In this document: one piece after another, positions 7,274 to 14,098 of the stretch
Layout: every line of letters begins with the position of its first letter
Position numbering within the stretch: position 1 is the stretch's first letter
Assembly: GCA_021848885.1 (NCBI GenBank)
Contig: JAJZTN010000007.1
Span: forward strand, 1-34,908
Source: Actinomycetes bacterium
GTDB lineage: Bacteria; Actinomycetota; Actinomycetes; JAJZTN01
Reading direction: 5' to 3'
Length of the DNA: 34,908 nucleotides
Made by a program: the position numbers and the translations under genes
The notes under the pieces: generated by a model
Told to the model about the DNA's origin: nothing
Seen by the model: the letters and a program-made list of their open reading frames with translations, nothing else
Databases searched by the model: none

Positions 7274-8194
7274 GTGCCAGCCCCCGCCGTCGAGGTCATC
7301 GACCTCGTCAAGCGCTACGGCGACCTGGTCGCGGTCGACGGGTTGAGCTTCGAGGTGCCCGCCGCCACGGTGACCGCCGTGCTGGGCCCCAACGGGGCCG
7401 GCAAGACCTCCACGGTCGAGTGCTGCGAGGGCTACCGTCGCCCGGATCGGGGAAGCGTGCGGGTGCTCGGTCTGGACCCGCGCCGGGACGGTCACCGGCT
7501 GCGCCCGCGGGTTGGGGTGATGCTGCAGCAGGGCGGCATCTATCCCACGGTCCGCGCCGTGGAGATGCTCCGCCACGTCGCGGGCCTGCACGCGCACCCC
7601 CTCGACGTGGACATGCTGGTGGAACGGCTCGGGCTGGGCGCCACCGGACGCACGCCGTTCCGTCGACTCTCCGGCGGGCAGCAGCAACGCCTCAGTCTCG
7701 CCCTTGCCGTGGTCGGTCGCCCCGAGCTGGTCTTTCTCGACGAGCCGACAGCGGGGCTGGACCCTCAGGCCCGACGGGCCACGTGGGACCTGATCGCCCA
7801 GCTGCGCACCGACGGGGTCACCGTCGTGCTGACCACGCACTACTTGGAGGAGGCCGAGCGGCTGGCCGACCGGGTCCTCGTGGTGGATCACGGCAGGGTC
7901 ATCGCCGCGGGGTCCCCCGCCGAGCTGACCCACAGGGAGGGCCAGGGCGCGCTGCGCTTCCGCGCCCCGGCCGGGCTGGACCTGGCGTCCTTGCGGGCGG
8001 CACTGCCCGATGCCGTCACCGTCGCCGAGTCGAGCTCGGGTGGCTACGAGGTCCGCGGCGCGTTGGACCCCCACCTGGTCGCCGCCGTCACCACCTGGTG
8101 CGCCACGCACGGCGTGATGCCGGAGGGCCTCACCTTGGCCCGGCGCAGCCTTGAGGACGTCTTCCTCGAGCTCACCGGACGGGAGCTGCGATGA
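7274..8194 (+). CDS. ABC-2 type exporter, ATP-binding subunit
   Basis: The ATPase has 306 residues. Walker A is GPNGAGKT (38-45), Q-loop MLQQGG (around 83-88), signature LSGGQQQR (132-139), Walker B LVFLDEPTAGLDP and H-loop LTTHYLEEAE. It belongs to the DrrA-like class of single-ATPase exporter subunits; the C-terminal ~80 residues form the extra domain typical of that class. The permease follows with a 4-nt ATGA overlap. Substrate is unknown. The gene lies between suf and ctaA, an order I recall from other actinobacteria, so a heme- or envelope-related substrate is possible but unproven. I chose GTG 7274 over the track's 7250 because the -10 hexamer lies between the two. Confidence 0.9.
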   Translation: MPAPAVEVIDLVKRYGDLVAVDGLSFEVPAATVTAVLGPNGAGKTSTVECCEGYRRPDRGSVRVLGLDPRRDGHRLRPRVGVMLQQGGIYPTVRAVEMLRHVAGLHAHPLDVDMLVERLGLGATGRTPFRRLSGGQQQRLSLALAVVGRPELVFLDEPTAGLDPQARRATWDLIAQLRTDGVTVVLTTHYLEEAERLADRVLVVDHGRVIAAGSPAELTHREGQGALRFRAPAGLDLASLRAALPDAVTVAESSSGGYEVRGALDPHLVAAVTTWCATHGVMPEGLTLARRSLEDVFLELTGRELR

Positions 8195-8976
8195 GCCGCA
8201 CCGACCCCGTCCCCGACCACCCCTTCGCCCCGCGCCCCGGCGCCGCGGGAGTGCCCCAGATGCTGGCCCGCCAGACCAGCCTCGAGCTGCGGCTGCTGTT
8301 GCGCAACGGCGAGCAGCTGCTCATCACCCTGGTCATCCCGATCCTCGTCCTGGTCGGGGTCTCCCTGGTGCACGCGGTGGATGTGGGCTCGGGTCGGCGC
8401 ATCGACGTGGTCACCCCAGGGGTCTTCTCCCTGGCGGTGCTGTCCACCGCGTTCACCTCACTGGCGATAGCCACCGGGTTCGAACGCCGCTACGGGGTGC
8501 TCAAGCGGCTCGGTGCCACCCCGTTGCCGCGCTGGGGGCTCATAGCGGCCAAGAGCGCGACAGTGCTCGTGGTCGAGCTGGGGCAGCTGCTCGTGCTGGC
8601 CGGTGTCGCGTCGTCCCTGGGATGGTCGCCGCGCGGGAGCTGGCTGGAGCTGGTGCCGCTGCTGCTGGTGGGCACGGCCGCCTTCAGCGGGCTGGGACTG
8701 CTGATGGCCGGGACGCTGCGCGCCGAGGCGACCCTGGCCGCGGCGAACCTTGTCTGGCTGCTGCTGCTGGCCGGAGGCGGCATCATCGTCCCGCTGTCCC
8801 GGCTTCCCGCCGGGGTGGCTGCCGGACTCTCCGTGCTGCCCTCGGCGGCACTCACCGAGGGGATGCGGGCGGTGCTGCAGCACGGTTCGGGACTGCCCGC
8901 CGGCCCGCTGGTGGTTCTCGCGGTCTGGGCACTGCTCGGGGTCGGCACGGCATCTGTCGCGTTCCGCTGGGAGTGA
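8191..8976 (+). CDS. ABC-2 type exporter, permease subunit
   Basis: The 261-residue membrane protein has about six predicted helices. The first is LLITLVIPILVLVGVSLV and the last is near VVLAVWALLGVGTASVAF. The segment FERRYGVLKRLGATPLPRWGLIAAK between helices 2 and 3 is the hallmark cytoplasmic loop of ABC-2 permeases. The ATG at 8191 overlaps the ATPase stop, so the two subunits are translationally coupled. ctaA begins 11 bp after its stop, suggesting a three-gene transcript. Substrate not identifiable. Confidence 0.88.
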   Translation: MSRTDPVPDHPFAPRPGAAGVPQMLARQTSLELRLLLRNGEQLLITLVIPILVLVGVSLVHAVDVGSGRRIDVVTPGVFSLAVLSTAFTSLAIATGFERRYGVLKRLGATPLPRWGLIAAKSATVLVVELGQLLVLAGVASSLGWSPRGSWLELVPLLLVGTAAFSGLGLLMAGTLRAEATLAAANLVWLLLLAGGGIIVPLSRLPAGVAAGLSVLPSAALTEGMRAVLQHGSGLPAGPLVVLAVWALLGVGTASVAFRWE

Positions 8977-8987
8977 GGAGACCCGCT

Positions 8988-9938
8988 GTGCCGGCACCCG
9001 CGGACCCACCCCCCGCCGAGCTGCCCAGCCGCGGGGTGCGCCGGGTCGCGGTCGCATCGCTGGTGGCCAACATCGGGATCGTCCTCACCGGTGGAGCCGT
9101 GCGGCTGACCGCCAGCGGCCTGGGCTGCCCGACCTTCCCACGCTGCACCGCCACCTCGCTCGTGCCGACCCCCGCCCACGGGCTGCACGGGATCATCGAG
9201 TTCGGCAACCGTCTGCTCACCTTCGCACTGGTCGCCGTGGCCGTGCTGGCCGTCGTGGTGATCCGCCGCGCGCGCCCGCGCCGGGTCGACCTGTCGCGGC
9301 TGGCCTGGCTGCTGCTGGCCGGCATCCCGGCCCAGGCGCTGCTGGGCGGGATCACCGTGCTGACCAAGCTCAACCCTTGGGTGGTGATGGGTCACTTCCT
9401 GTGCTCCATGCTGCTCATCGGGCTGGCCACCGTGCTGGTGCACCGCAGCCGCGAACCCGACGGGCCAGCCCGGCCGGTGGCGGGTCCGTTGCTGCGCGGG
9501 CATGCCGTGGCGGTCGTGGCCGTCACCGTGGCCGTGGTCTACGCCGGCACCGTCGTGACCGGGACCGGCCCGCACGCCGGAGATGCCGTGGCCCCCCGCA
9601 CCGGGCTGGACCTGCTCGAGGTCACCCAGCTGCACGTCGACCTGGTGTGGCTTCTCATCGGCCTGAGCGTGGGCCTGCTCGTGCTGAGCCACGCGCTGCA
9701 CGCCCCGCCGCAGATGGTGCGGGCTGTGCGGGTCGTGCTGGCCGTGGAGGCGCTGCAGGCCGTCATCGGCTACACCCAGTACTTCACCGGTCTGCCGATC
9801 GGTCTGGTGGACCTGCACATGCTCGGAGCGTCGCTGCTTGTTGCCGCGGTGGTGGACGCCTTGCTGTGCACCCGCACCCGTCTTCCCCTCGGTGCCGAGA
9901 CCGGCCCAGCCGTGGCACACGTGGCCGCAACCGGGTGA
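8988..9938 (+). CDS. ctaA: Heme A synthase (COX15/CtaA family)
   Basis: CtaA oxidises the C8 methyl of heme O to give heme A for aa3-type cytochrome oxidase. The 316-residue membrane protein has about eight helices. It shows the extracytoplasmic cysteine pair C47/C53 (LGCPTFPRC), H67 and E71 in HGIIEFGNR, and further conserved histidines in VMGHFLC, TQLHVDLVW and VDLHMLG. Together these match the four heme-ligand histidines of the bacterial family. I place the start at GTG 8988, preceded by GAGGAG at a 7-nt spacing; the 595-aa ORF in the track extends through the permease gene. ctaB, which makes its substrate, is 2.9 kb away on the other strand. Confidence 0.92.
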   Translation: MPAPADPPPAELPSRGVRRVAVASLVANIGIVLTGGAVRLTASGLGCPTFPRCTATSLVPTPAHGLHGIIEFGNRLLTFALVAVAVLAVVVIRRARPRRVDLSRLAWLLLAGIPAQALLGGITVLTKLNPWVVMGHFLCSMLLIGLATVLVHRSREPDGPARPVAGPLLRGHAVAVVAVTVAVVYAGTVVTGTGPHAGDAVAPRTGLDLLEVTQLHVDLVWLLIGLSVGLLVLSHALHAPPQMVRAVRVVLAVEALQAVIGYTQYFTGLPIGLVDLHMLGASLLVAAVVDALLCTRTRLPLGAETGPAVAHVAATG

Positions 9939-9955
9939 GGGGACCGGGGCCGGGC

Positions 9956-10588
9956 TCAGCCGTCTGCTGAGCCGCTGGACGAGCTCACCACGAAGTTCGG
10001 GTTGCCAGCCCGGCAGGTCACCGAGACGGTCTCGACGTTCTTGTCGTGCCGGAAGGTCACGCTGGCCACCTGGTTGCTCGCGCTGCCCTGCTGAGCCGGT
10101 CCGGCACTCCACTCCGGGGCCGGCGACCAGGTGAGCAGCCGGGGCCAGCCAGGTGCGCAGTCAGCGACCACGGTGCCACCCTCGGTCACCCGACTCGAGG
10201 TCGAGCCCGAGGAGCCACCGCTGGAGGAGGCCGTCTGCGTGGGTTGCTGCGCCGTGGAGGAAGGAGACCCGCCCTGCGTGCGATCGGTCTGGCGGGGTGT
10301 TCCCGACAGCCCACCCGGTGGCGGCGCACTGCCCTGCCCGGCCGGGCCGGAGGCCTCCGGCTGGGTCGTCGGCGAGGACGGGCCGGGCACAGCCGAGCTG
10401 GCCCGGGAGCCGCCGGAGGTCCCCCCCAAGCCATCCGGGGCGCCCGCGGACAGGGCGACGCTGATCGTGGAAGGACCCGAGGGACCGGAAAGCCCGGCGC
10501 CGGCGAAGCGCACCGCCACCAGGCCGACGGTCGTGGCTGCCCCAACCACCACCAGCCACGACAGGCCCATCAGGAGCCCTCGTCTCAT
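9956..10588 (-). CDS. Membrane-anchored Ser/Pro/Gly-rich protein of unknown function
   Basis: The 210-residue protein starts MRRGLLMGLSWLVVVGAATT. It has one N-terminal hydrophobic helix (about 5-28) that is either an uncleaved anchor or a signal peptide without a lipobox. Residues ~48-137 are a disordered Ser/Gly/Pro/Thr stalk. The last ~70 residues look like a small folded module with two cysteines, C144 (VVADCAPGWPRLLTWSPA) and C192 (VETVSVTCRAGNP), which could form a disulfide outside the cell. I do not recognise a named family. It is divergent from a two-component system, suggesting a sensor accessory or regulated target. I take ATG at 10588; the longer track ORF begins inside the intergenic inverted repeat. 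Confidence 0.75.
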   Translation of the reverse strand: MRRGLLMGLSWLVVVGAATTVGLVAVRFAGAGLSGPSGPSTISVALSAGAPDGLGGTSGGSRASSAVPGPSSPTTQPEASGPAGQGSAPPPGGLSGTPRQTDRTQGGSPSSTAQQPTQTASSSGGSSGSTSSRVTEGGTVVADCAPGWPRLLTWSPAPEWSAGPAQQGSASNQVASVTFRHDKNVETVSVTCRAGNPNFVVSSSSGSADG

Positions 10589-10638
10589 GCAGCCATCATG
10601 ACAACTCACGCGATAAGGGGTGGCTAAGACCGACGCAA

Positions 10639-10684
10639 GGTCGGCCAGCCCGAGAGGGGAAACCTCGCGCAGGGCCGGCCGACC
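10639..10684. repeat. Compound inverted repeat upstream of the anchored-protein gene
   Basis: Three nested arm pairs are present: GGTCGGCC/GGCCGACC (10639-10646 and 10677-10684), GCCC/GGGC (10648-10651 and 10672-10675), and GAGG/CCTC (10654-10657 and 10663-10666) around a GGAAA loop. That gives 16 pairs over 46 nt with one 1x1 mismatch and one 2x5 internal loop. It could be a structured RNA, a terminator or a protein-binding site. Confidence 0.7.
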
Positions 10685-10716
10685 CGCCGAGCGACGCTGA
10701 GCCACCGGTGCCCATC

Positions 10717-10787
10717 AGTGCCGCCAGTGCCTGCCAGTGCCTGCCGGTGCCTGCCGGTGCCAGCGCTAGTGCCTGCCAGTGCCTGTC
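10717..10787 (+). repeat. Seven tandem ~10-bp repeats (AGTGCCTGCC) before the response regulator
   Basis: Units start at 10717, 10726, 10736, 10746, 10756, 10768 and 10778. They read AGTGCCGCC, AGTGCCTGCC twice, GGTGCCTGCC, GGTGCCAGCGCT, AGTGCCTGCC and AGTGCCTGTC. The helical-turn periodicity and a location 57 bp upstream of the -10 suit tandem binding of an OmpR-family regulator. This is inference from spacing. Confidence 0.85.
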
Positions 10788-10843
10788 GGGGCCCGCCGGA
10801 GGCCGTCGGAGACCGCCGGCTGCGCTGGCACCGCCCGGGCGGC

Positions 10844-10849
10844 TAGCGT
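10844..10849 (+). promoter_or_regulatory. -10 hexamer TAGCGT, leaderless start of the response regulator
   Basis: TAGCGT fits TANNNT and is followed by exactly 6 nt and the GTG start at 10856, with no ribosome binding site. This is the same geometry as at 7262 and 31332. Confidence 0.6.
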
Positions 10850-10855
10850 GCCGCC

Positions 10856-11539
10856 GTGCCCCACCTGCTGCTGGTCGAAGACGACGCGTCCATCCGCACC
10901 GCCCTGGTCCGTGCGCTGACCGGGCGGGGGCACGTGGTGTCAACCGCCGCGGATGGGCTGGCCGGTCTGTCTCTCGCCGTCGACCTGCGCCCGGACCTCA
11001 TCGTGCTCGACCTGGGGCTGCCCGGTCTGGACGGCCGCTCGATGCTGAGCATGTTGCGCGCGGTCTCCGCCGTGCCAGTCATCGTGGCCACGGCTCGCGA
11101 CGACGACGCGTCGCTGGTGGCGGCGCTGGACGCCGGGGCCGACGACTACGTCGTCAAACCTTTCAGCGCCGAGAGCCTGGACGCCCGCATCCGCGCCGTG
11201 CTGCGACGCACCGCCGGGGACATCCCGGCCCGGTCCCTCGTCGTCGGCGGCCTGGAGATCGACGTACGTGCCCGCGAGGTGCGCCTGGACGGCGTGGCGG
11301 TGGAGCTGTCCCCCAAGGAGTTCGACCTGCTGGCCTACCTGGCCGCGCGACCGGGTGAGGTGGTCACCAAGCGCGAGCTGCTCACCGAGGTGTGGCGGCT
11401 GCCCTACGGCGGTGCAGACAAGACCGTCGACGTGCACCTGTCCTGGTTGCGCCGCAAGCTCGGGGAGAGCGCCCACGAGCCGCGCTACCTGCTCACCGTT
11501 CGAGGAGTCGGAGTCAAGCTCGTCGAGCCCGCCGGATGA
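10856..11539 (+). CDS. OmpR/PhoB-family response regulator
   Basis: The 227-residue regulator has a receiver domain with acidic pocket D9/D10, phosphoacceptor D52 in IVLDLGLPGLDG, T79 in VATARDD, and K101 in VVKPFSAE. The C-terminal winged-helix DNA-binding domain (~135-225) shows LSPKEFDLLAYLAARPGEVV, a TVDVHLSWLRRKL recognition helix and YLLTVRGVGVKL. All phosphorylation residues are intact. The GTG start has a -10 six bases upstream and no ribosome binding site. The histidine kinase follows with a 4-nt ATGA overlap. Candidate binding sites are the tandem repeats just upstream, which would make it autoregulatory and possibly a regulator of the divergent anchored-protein gene. Confidence 0.93.
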   Translation: MPHLLLVEDDASIRTALVRALTGRGHVVSTAADGLAGLSLAVDLRPDLIVLDLGLPGLDGRSMLSMLRAVSAVPVIVATARDDDASLVAALDAGADDYVVKPFSAESLDARIRAVLRRTAGDIPARSLVVGGLEIDVRAREVRLDGVAVELSPKEFDLLAYLAARPGEVVTKRELLTEVWRLPYGGADKTVDVHLSWLRRKLGESAHEPRYLLTVRGVGVKLVEPAG

Positions 11540-12819
11540 GGCGGCGACTGGTCTGGCTGGTCGCGGCCACCACATCGGTCGTGCTGCTGGCGTTCCTCAT
11601 CCCGCTGGCCATCCTGGTGCGCACCATGGCCCGCAGCTCGGCGCTCAACGACGCGAGCCTGGTCACCCAGGCTCTCGTCCCCGTCGTCGGGCTCGGGTCC
11701 CCGGATGCGGTCCGGGCCTCGGTCGACCAGGCTGCCGGCAGCTCCGGGCTGCGAGTCACCGTCTTCCTGGCCGACGGCACCATCGTGGGGCAGCCGGAGC
11801 TGGCCAGCCCGGCGGTGCTGGCGGCGGCTGACTCAGGCCGGGCCTCGGTGCAACCCAGCGGCGCGGGCATGGTGGTGCTCCAGCCCGTCCTGGGCGGCAG
11901 CGCGGGGACCGCCGTGATCCAGGTGCGCGTCCCCGCCTCGCGCCTCGAGCGCGGGGTGGCACGGGCCTGGCTGGTGCTGGCGCTGCTGGCCCTCGGGCTG
12001 TTCGGCCTGGCCCTGCTGCTGGCCGACCGCATCGCCGTGACCCTGCTGCGCCCGCTGACCGCGTTGTCCCGGGCCGCCGAGCGGCTGGAGTCCGGGGAGC
12101 TCTCGGCCCGTGTCGTGGTGGGGGGCCCACCGGAGATCGGTGAGGTGGGGCACGCCCTGAACCGGCTGGCCGCGCGCATCGGGCAGCTGTTGGAGGACGA
12201 GCGCGAGTCGGTGGCCGACCTCTCGCACCGGCTGCGCACACCGGTCACCGCGCTGCGGCTGGACGCCGAGTCCCTGCGCGACCGGGACGAGGCACGCCGC
12301 ATCGGCGCCGATGTCGACGCCCTGGAGCGCCACGTCGACGCCCTCATCCGCGAGGCCCGCCGCCCGGTCCGGGAGGGATTGGGCGGGGTGTGCGACGCGG
12401 TGGTCGTGGTGGAGGAGCGAGTGCGGTTCTGGTCGGCGCTGGCCGAGGAGCAGGACCGCCAGGTGCAGGTCGAGCTGGCCGGCGTGGCGCTGCCGGTGGC
12501 CGTCGGCGCGGAGGACCTGGCCGCGGCCCTGGACGCGGTGCTGGGCAACGTCATGGCGCACACACCGGAGCGCACCCCGTTCGCGGTGCGGGTCCTGCGC
12601 CGACCCACGGGCGGGGCGGTCATCGAGGTCGAGGATGACGGGCCGGGCTGGCCGGGACAGGCGGTGGTGCGGCGCGGGGAGAGTGGTGCGGGCTCGACCG
12701 GGCTGGGCCTGGACATCGTCGACCGCACCGCCCGGGCCGGGGGCGGGCGGCTGGAGCTGGGCAGCGGCGCCCGCGGTGGCGCCCTGGTCCGGATCGAGCT
12801 GGGCCCCCCGCCGGGCTGA
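11536..12819 (+). CDS. Membrane sensor histidine kinase
   Basis: The kinase has 427 residues. Two transmembrane helices (about 7-29 and 142-165) flank an extracytoplasmic sensor region of roughly 110 residues. A HAMP linker follows (LRPLTALSRAAERLESGEL), then HisKA with the phosphorylated H231 in ADLSHRLRTPVTAL. The ATPase domain has an N-box (LDAVLGNVMAHTPE), G1 in EVEDDGPGW and G2 in GSTGLGLDIV. The N-box reads GNVMAH where N-x3-NA is more usual. The sensor region has no cysteines and no recognisable domain, so the signal is unknown. Its partner is the upstream overlapping response regulator. Confidence 0.9.
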   Translation: MRRRLVWLVAATTSVVLLAFLIPLAILVRTMARSSALNDASLVTQALVPVVGLGSPDAVRASVDQAAGSSGLRVTVFLADGTIVGQPELASPAVLAAADSGRASVQPSGAGMVVLQPVLGGSAGTAVIQVRVPASRLERGVARAWLVLALLALGLFGLALLLADRIAVTLLRPLTALSRAAERLESGELSARVVVGGPPEIGEVGHALNRLAARIGQLLEDERESVADLSHRLRTPVTALRLDAESLRDRDEARRIGADVDALERHVDALIREARRPVREGLGGVCDAVVVVEERVRFWSALAEEQDRQVQVELAGVALPVAVGAEDLAAALDAVLGNVMAHTPERTPFAVRVLRRPTGGAVIEVEDDGPGWPGQAVVRRGESGAGSTGLGLDIVDRTARAGGGRLELGSGARGGALVRIELGPPPG

Positions 12820-12838
12820 GCCCACCACGTCAGCGCCC

Positions 12839-12859
12839 GACCGGGCCCGGGGCCGGGTC
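12839..12859. terminator. Hairpin between convergent kinase and ctaB genes
   Basis: GACCGGGCC and GGCCGGGTC pair at 8 of 9 positions around a 3-nt loop. It sits in the 38-bp gap between convergent stops and overlaps the ctaB stop. It may terminate in both directions; there is no U-tract. Confidence 0.4.
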
Positions 12860-13844
12860 AGCGCGGCAGCAGCGAGTCGACCGCGACGGCGACGAAGAGC
12901 AGGGACAGGTAGGTGATCGACCAGTGGAACAGCCGCATCGTGCCCAGGGCGGCCCCGGTGAGCCCGGCCCGGGCCCGGCGGCGTAGTCGGTGCGCCTCGC
13001 TGAGGAAGACCACCCCGATGACCCCGGCGACCACCGGGTAGAACCACGTGGTGGCGGCCACCGGCCACAGCAGCAACGAGGTGGCCACCATGACCCAGCT
13101 GTAGGCCAGCACCCACCCGGCCACCGTCACCGGGTCGGTCTGCACCGGGAGCATCGGCACACCGGCGGCGGCGTAGTCCTCCCGGAACCGCATCGAGAGC
13201 GGCCAGTAGTGCGGTGGGGTCCAGAAGAAGATCACTAGGAAGAGCACCACCGGGGGCCAGCCCAGTCCGTCGCGCACCGCCGCCCACCCGATGAGCACCG
13301 GCATGCAGCCGGCGGCCCCGCCCCACACGATGTTCTGCGCCGTACGCCGTTTCAACCCGAGCGTGTAGACCCCGACGTAGAAGCCGATCGCGACCGCGGC
13401 CAGGGCCGCCGAGAGCAGGTTGACCAGGCTCGCCAGCCACACCACCGAGGCCACCGACAGCGCAAGGCCGAAGATCATCGCCGATCGTGGGGCCAGCGCG
13501 CCGGTGGCCAGCGGTCGGTTGGCGGTGCGGTGCATGACCGCGTCGATGTCACGGTCCACATAGCTGTTGAGCGCGTTGGCACCGCCGGCGGCCAGCGTGC
13601 CGCCACCGAGGGTGGCCAGCACGAGCCCCAGCGGCGGAAGACCCCCGGCGGCCAGCACCATGGTCGGCACCGTGGTGACCAGCAGCAGCTCGATGATGCG
13701 GGGCTTGGTCAGGGCCAGGTAGCCCGCGGCTGTTGCCCGCCATGTGCGCCCGGCCTCGGCGGCACCGGCCAGCCCGGCCTTGGCGGGCAGGCCCTGATCG
13801 ACAGCCGTCACCCTCACCCCATGCTCGGCGGCGTCGTCGGGCAT
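12858..13844 (-). CDS. ctaB: Protoheme IX farnesyltransferase (heme O synthase)
   Basis: CtaB is an integral-membrane UbiA-family prenyltransferase that adds farnesyl to heme B, forming heme O, the substrate of CtaA. The 328-residue protein has about nine helices. It shows the first Asp-rich motif [20 protein letters not shown], the [19 protein letters not shown] segment, and the second conserved region [29 protein letters not shown] choose ATG at 13844 over the track's 13937, because a TANNNT hexamer (13875-13870) lies between the two and the family normally has only a short N-terminal extension. It is divergent from tkt, as in many actinobacteria. Confidence 0.94.
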   Translation of the reverse strand: MPDDAAEHGVRVTAVDQGLPAKAGLAGAAEAGRTWRATAAGYLALTKPRIIELLLVTTVPTMVLAAGGLPPLGLVLATLGGGTLAAGGANALNSYVDRDIDAVMHRTANRPLATGALAPRSAMIFGLALSVASVVWLASLVNLLSAALAAVAIGFYVGVYTLGLKRRTAQNIVWGGAAGCMPVLIGWAAVRDGLGWPPVVLFLVIFFWTPPHYWPLSMRFREDYAAAGVPMLPVQTDPVTVAGWVLAYSWVMVATSLLLWPVAATTWFYPVVAGVIGVVFLSEAHRLRRRARAGLTGAALGTMRLFHWSITYLSLLFVAVAVDSLLPR

Positions 13845-13869
13845 GCTGCGCGCCGACGTGGACCGGACA

Positions 13870-13875
13870 ACTCTA
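13870..13875 (-). promoter_or_regulatory. Candidate -10 (TAGAGT) for ctaB
   Basis: TAGAGT on the minus strand places transcription start about 20 nt before the ATG at 13844. No clear -35 is visible. Confidence 0.45.
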
Positions 13876-13906
13876 GCCTCCGCCGCTCCCGCCCTCGGGG
13901 CCGCAC

Positions 13907-14030
13907 GGGCGCCCGAGGAGGGGCCGAGGATGGCCACCCGGGCCGGTGACGCGCGCCACGGGTAGGCTCGCCGGAGGTCGCGTCAGCGGTGGCCGGGGCG
14001 CACCCGAGACCGAGCGGGGCGCCCGAGGAG
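13907..14030 (+). repeat. 14-nt direct repeat flanking the tkt promoter region
   Basis: GGGCGCCCGAGGAG occurs identically at 13907-13920 and 14017-14030, starts 110 bp apart. Its first 8 bases (GGGCGCCC) are palindromic. The copies lie either side of the candidate tkt -10 (13963). Confidence 0.85.
13963..13968 (+). promoter_or_regulatory. Candidate -10 (TAGGCT) for the tkt operon
   Basis: TAGGCT fits TANNNT. It would give a 5' leader of about 125 nt before the tkt GTG at 14099, which has its own ribosome binding site (AGAGGAGA). Confidence 0.35.
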
Positions 14031-14098
14031 ACCGCGCCGGCCCGCGCTAGGCCCGTCGCACCGACGGCACGCGCGCACCGCGAGAGGAGATCGCACCG

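Noticed and set aside
10717-10787. Possible CRISPR array
   Set aside because: Units are ~10 bp, directly adjacent, without spacers; no cas genes in the window. The same applies to the arrays at 16250, 22333 and 31371.
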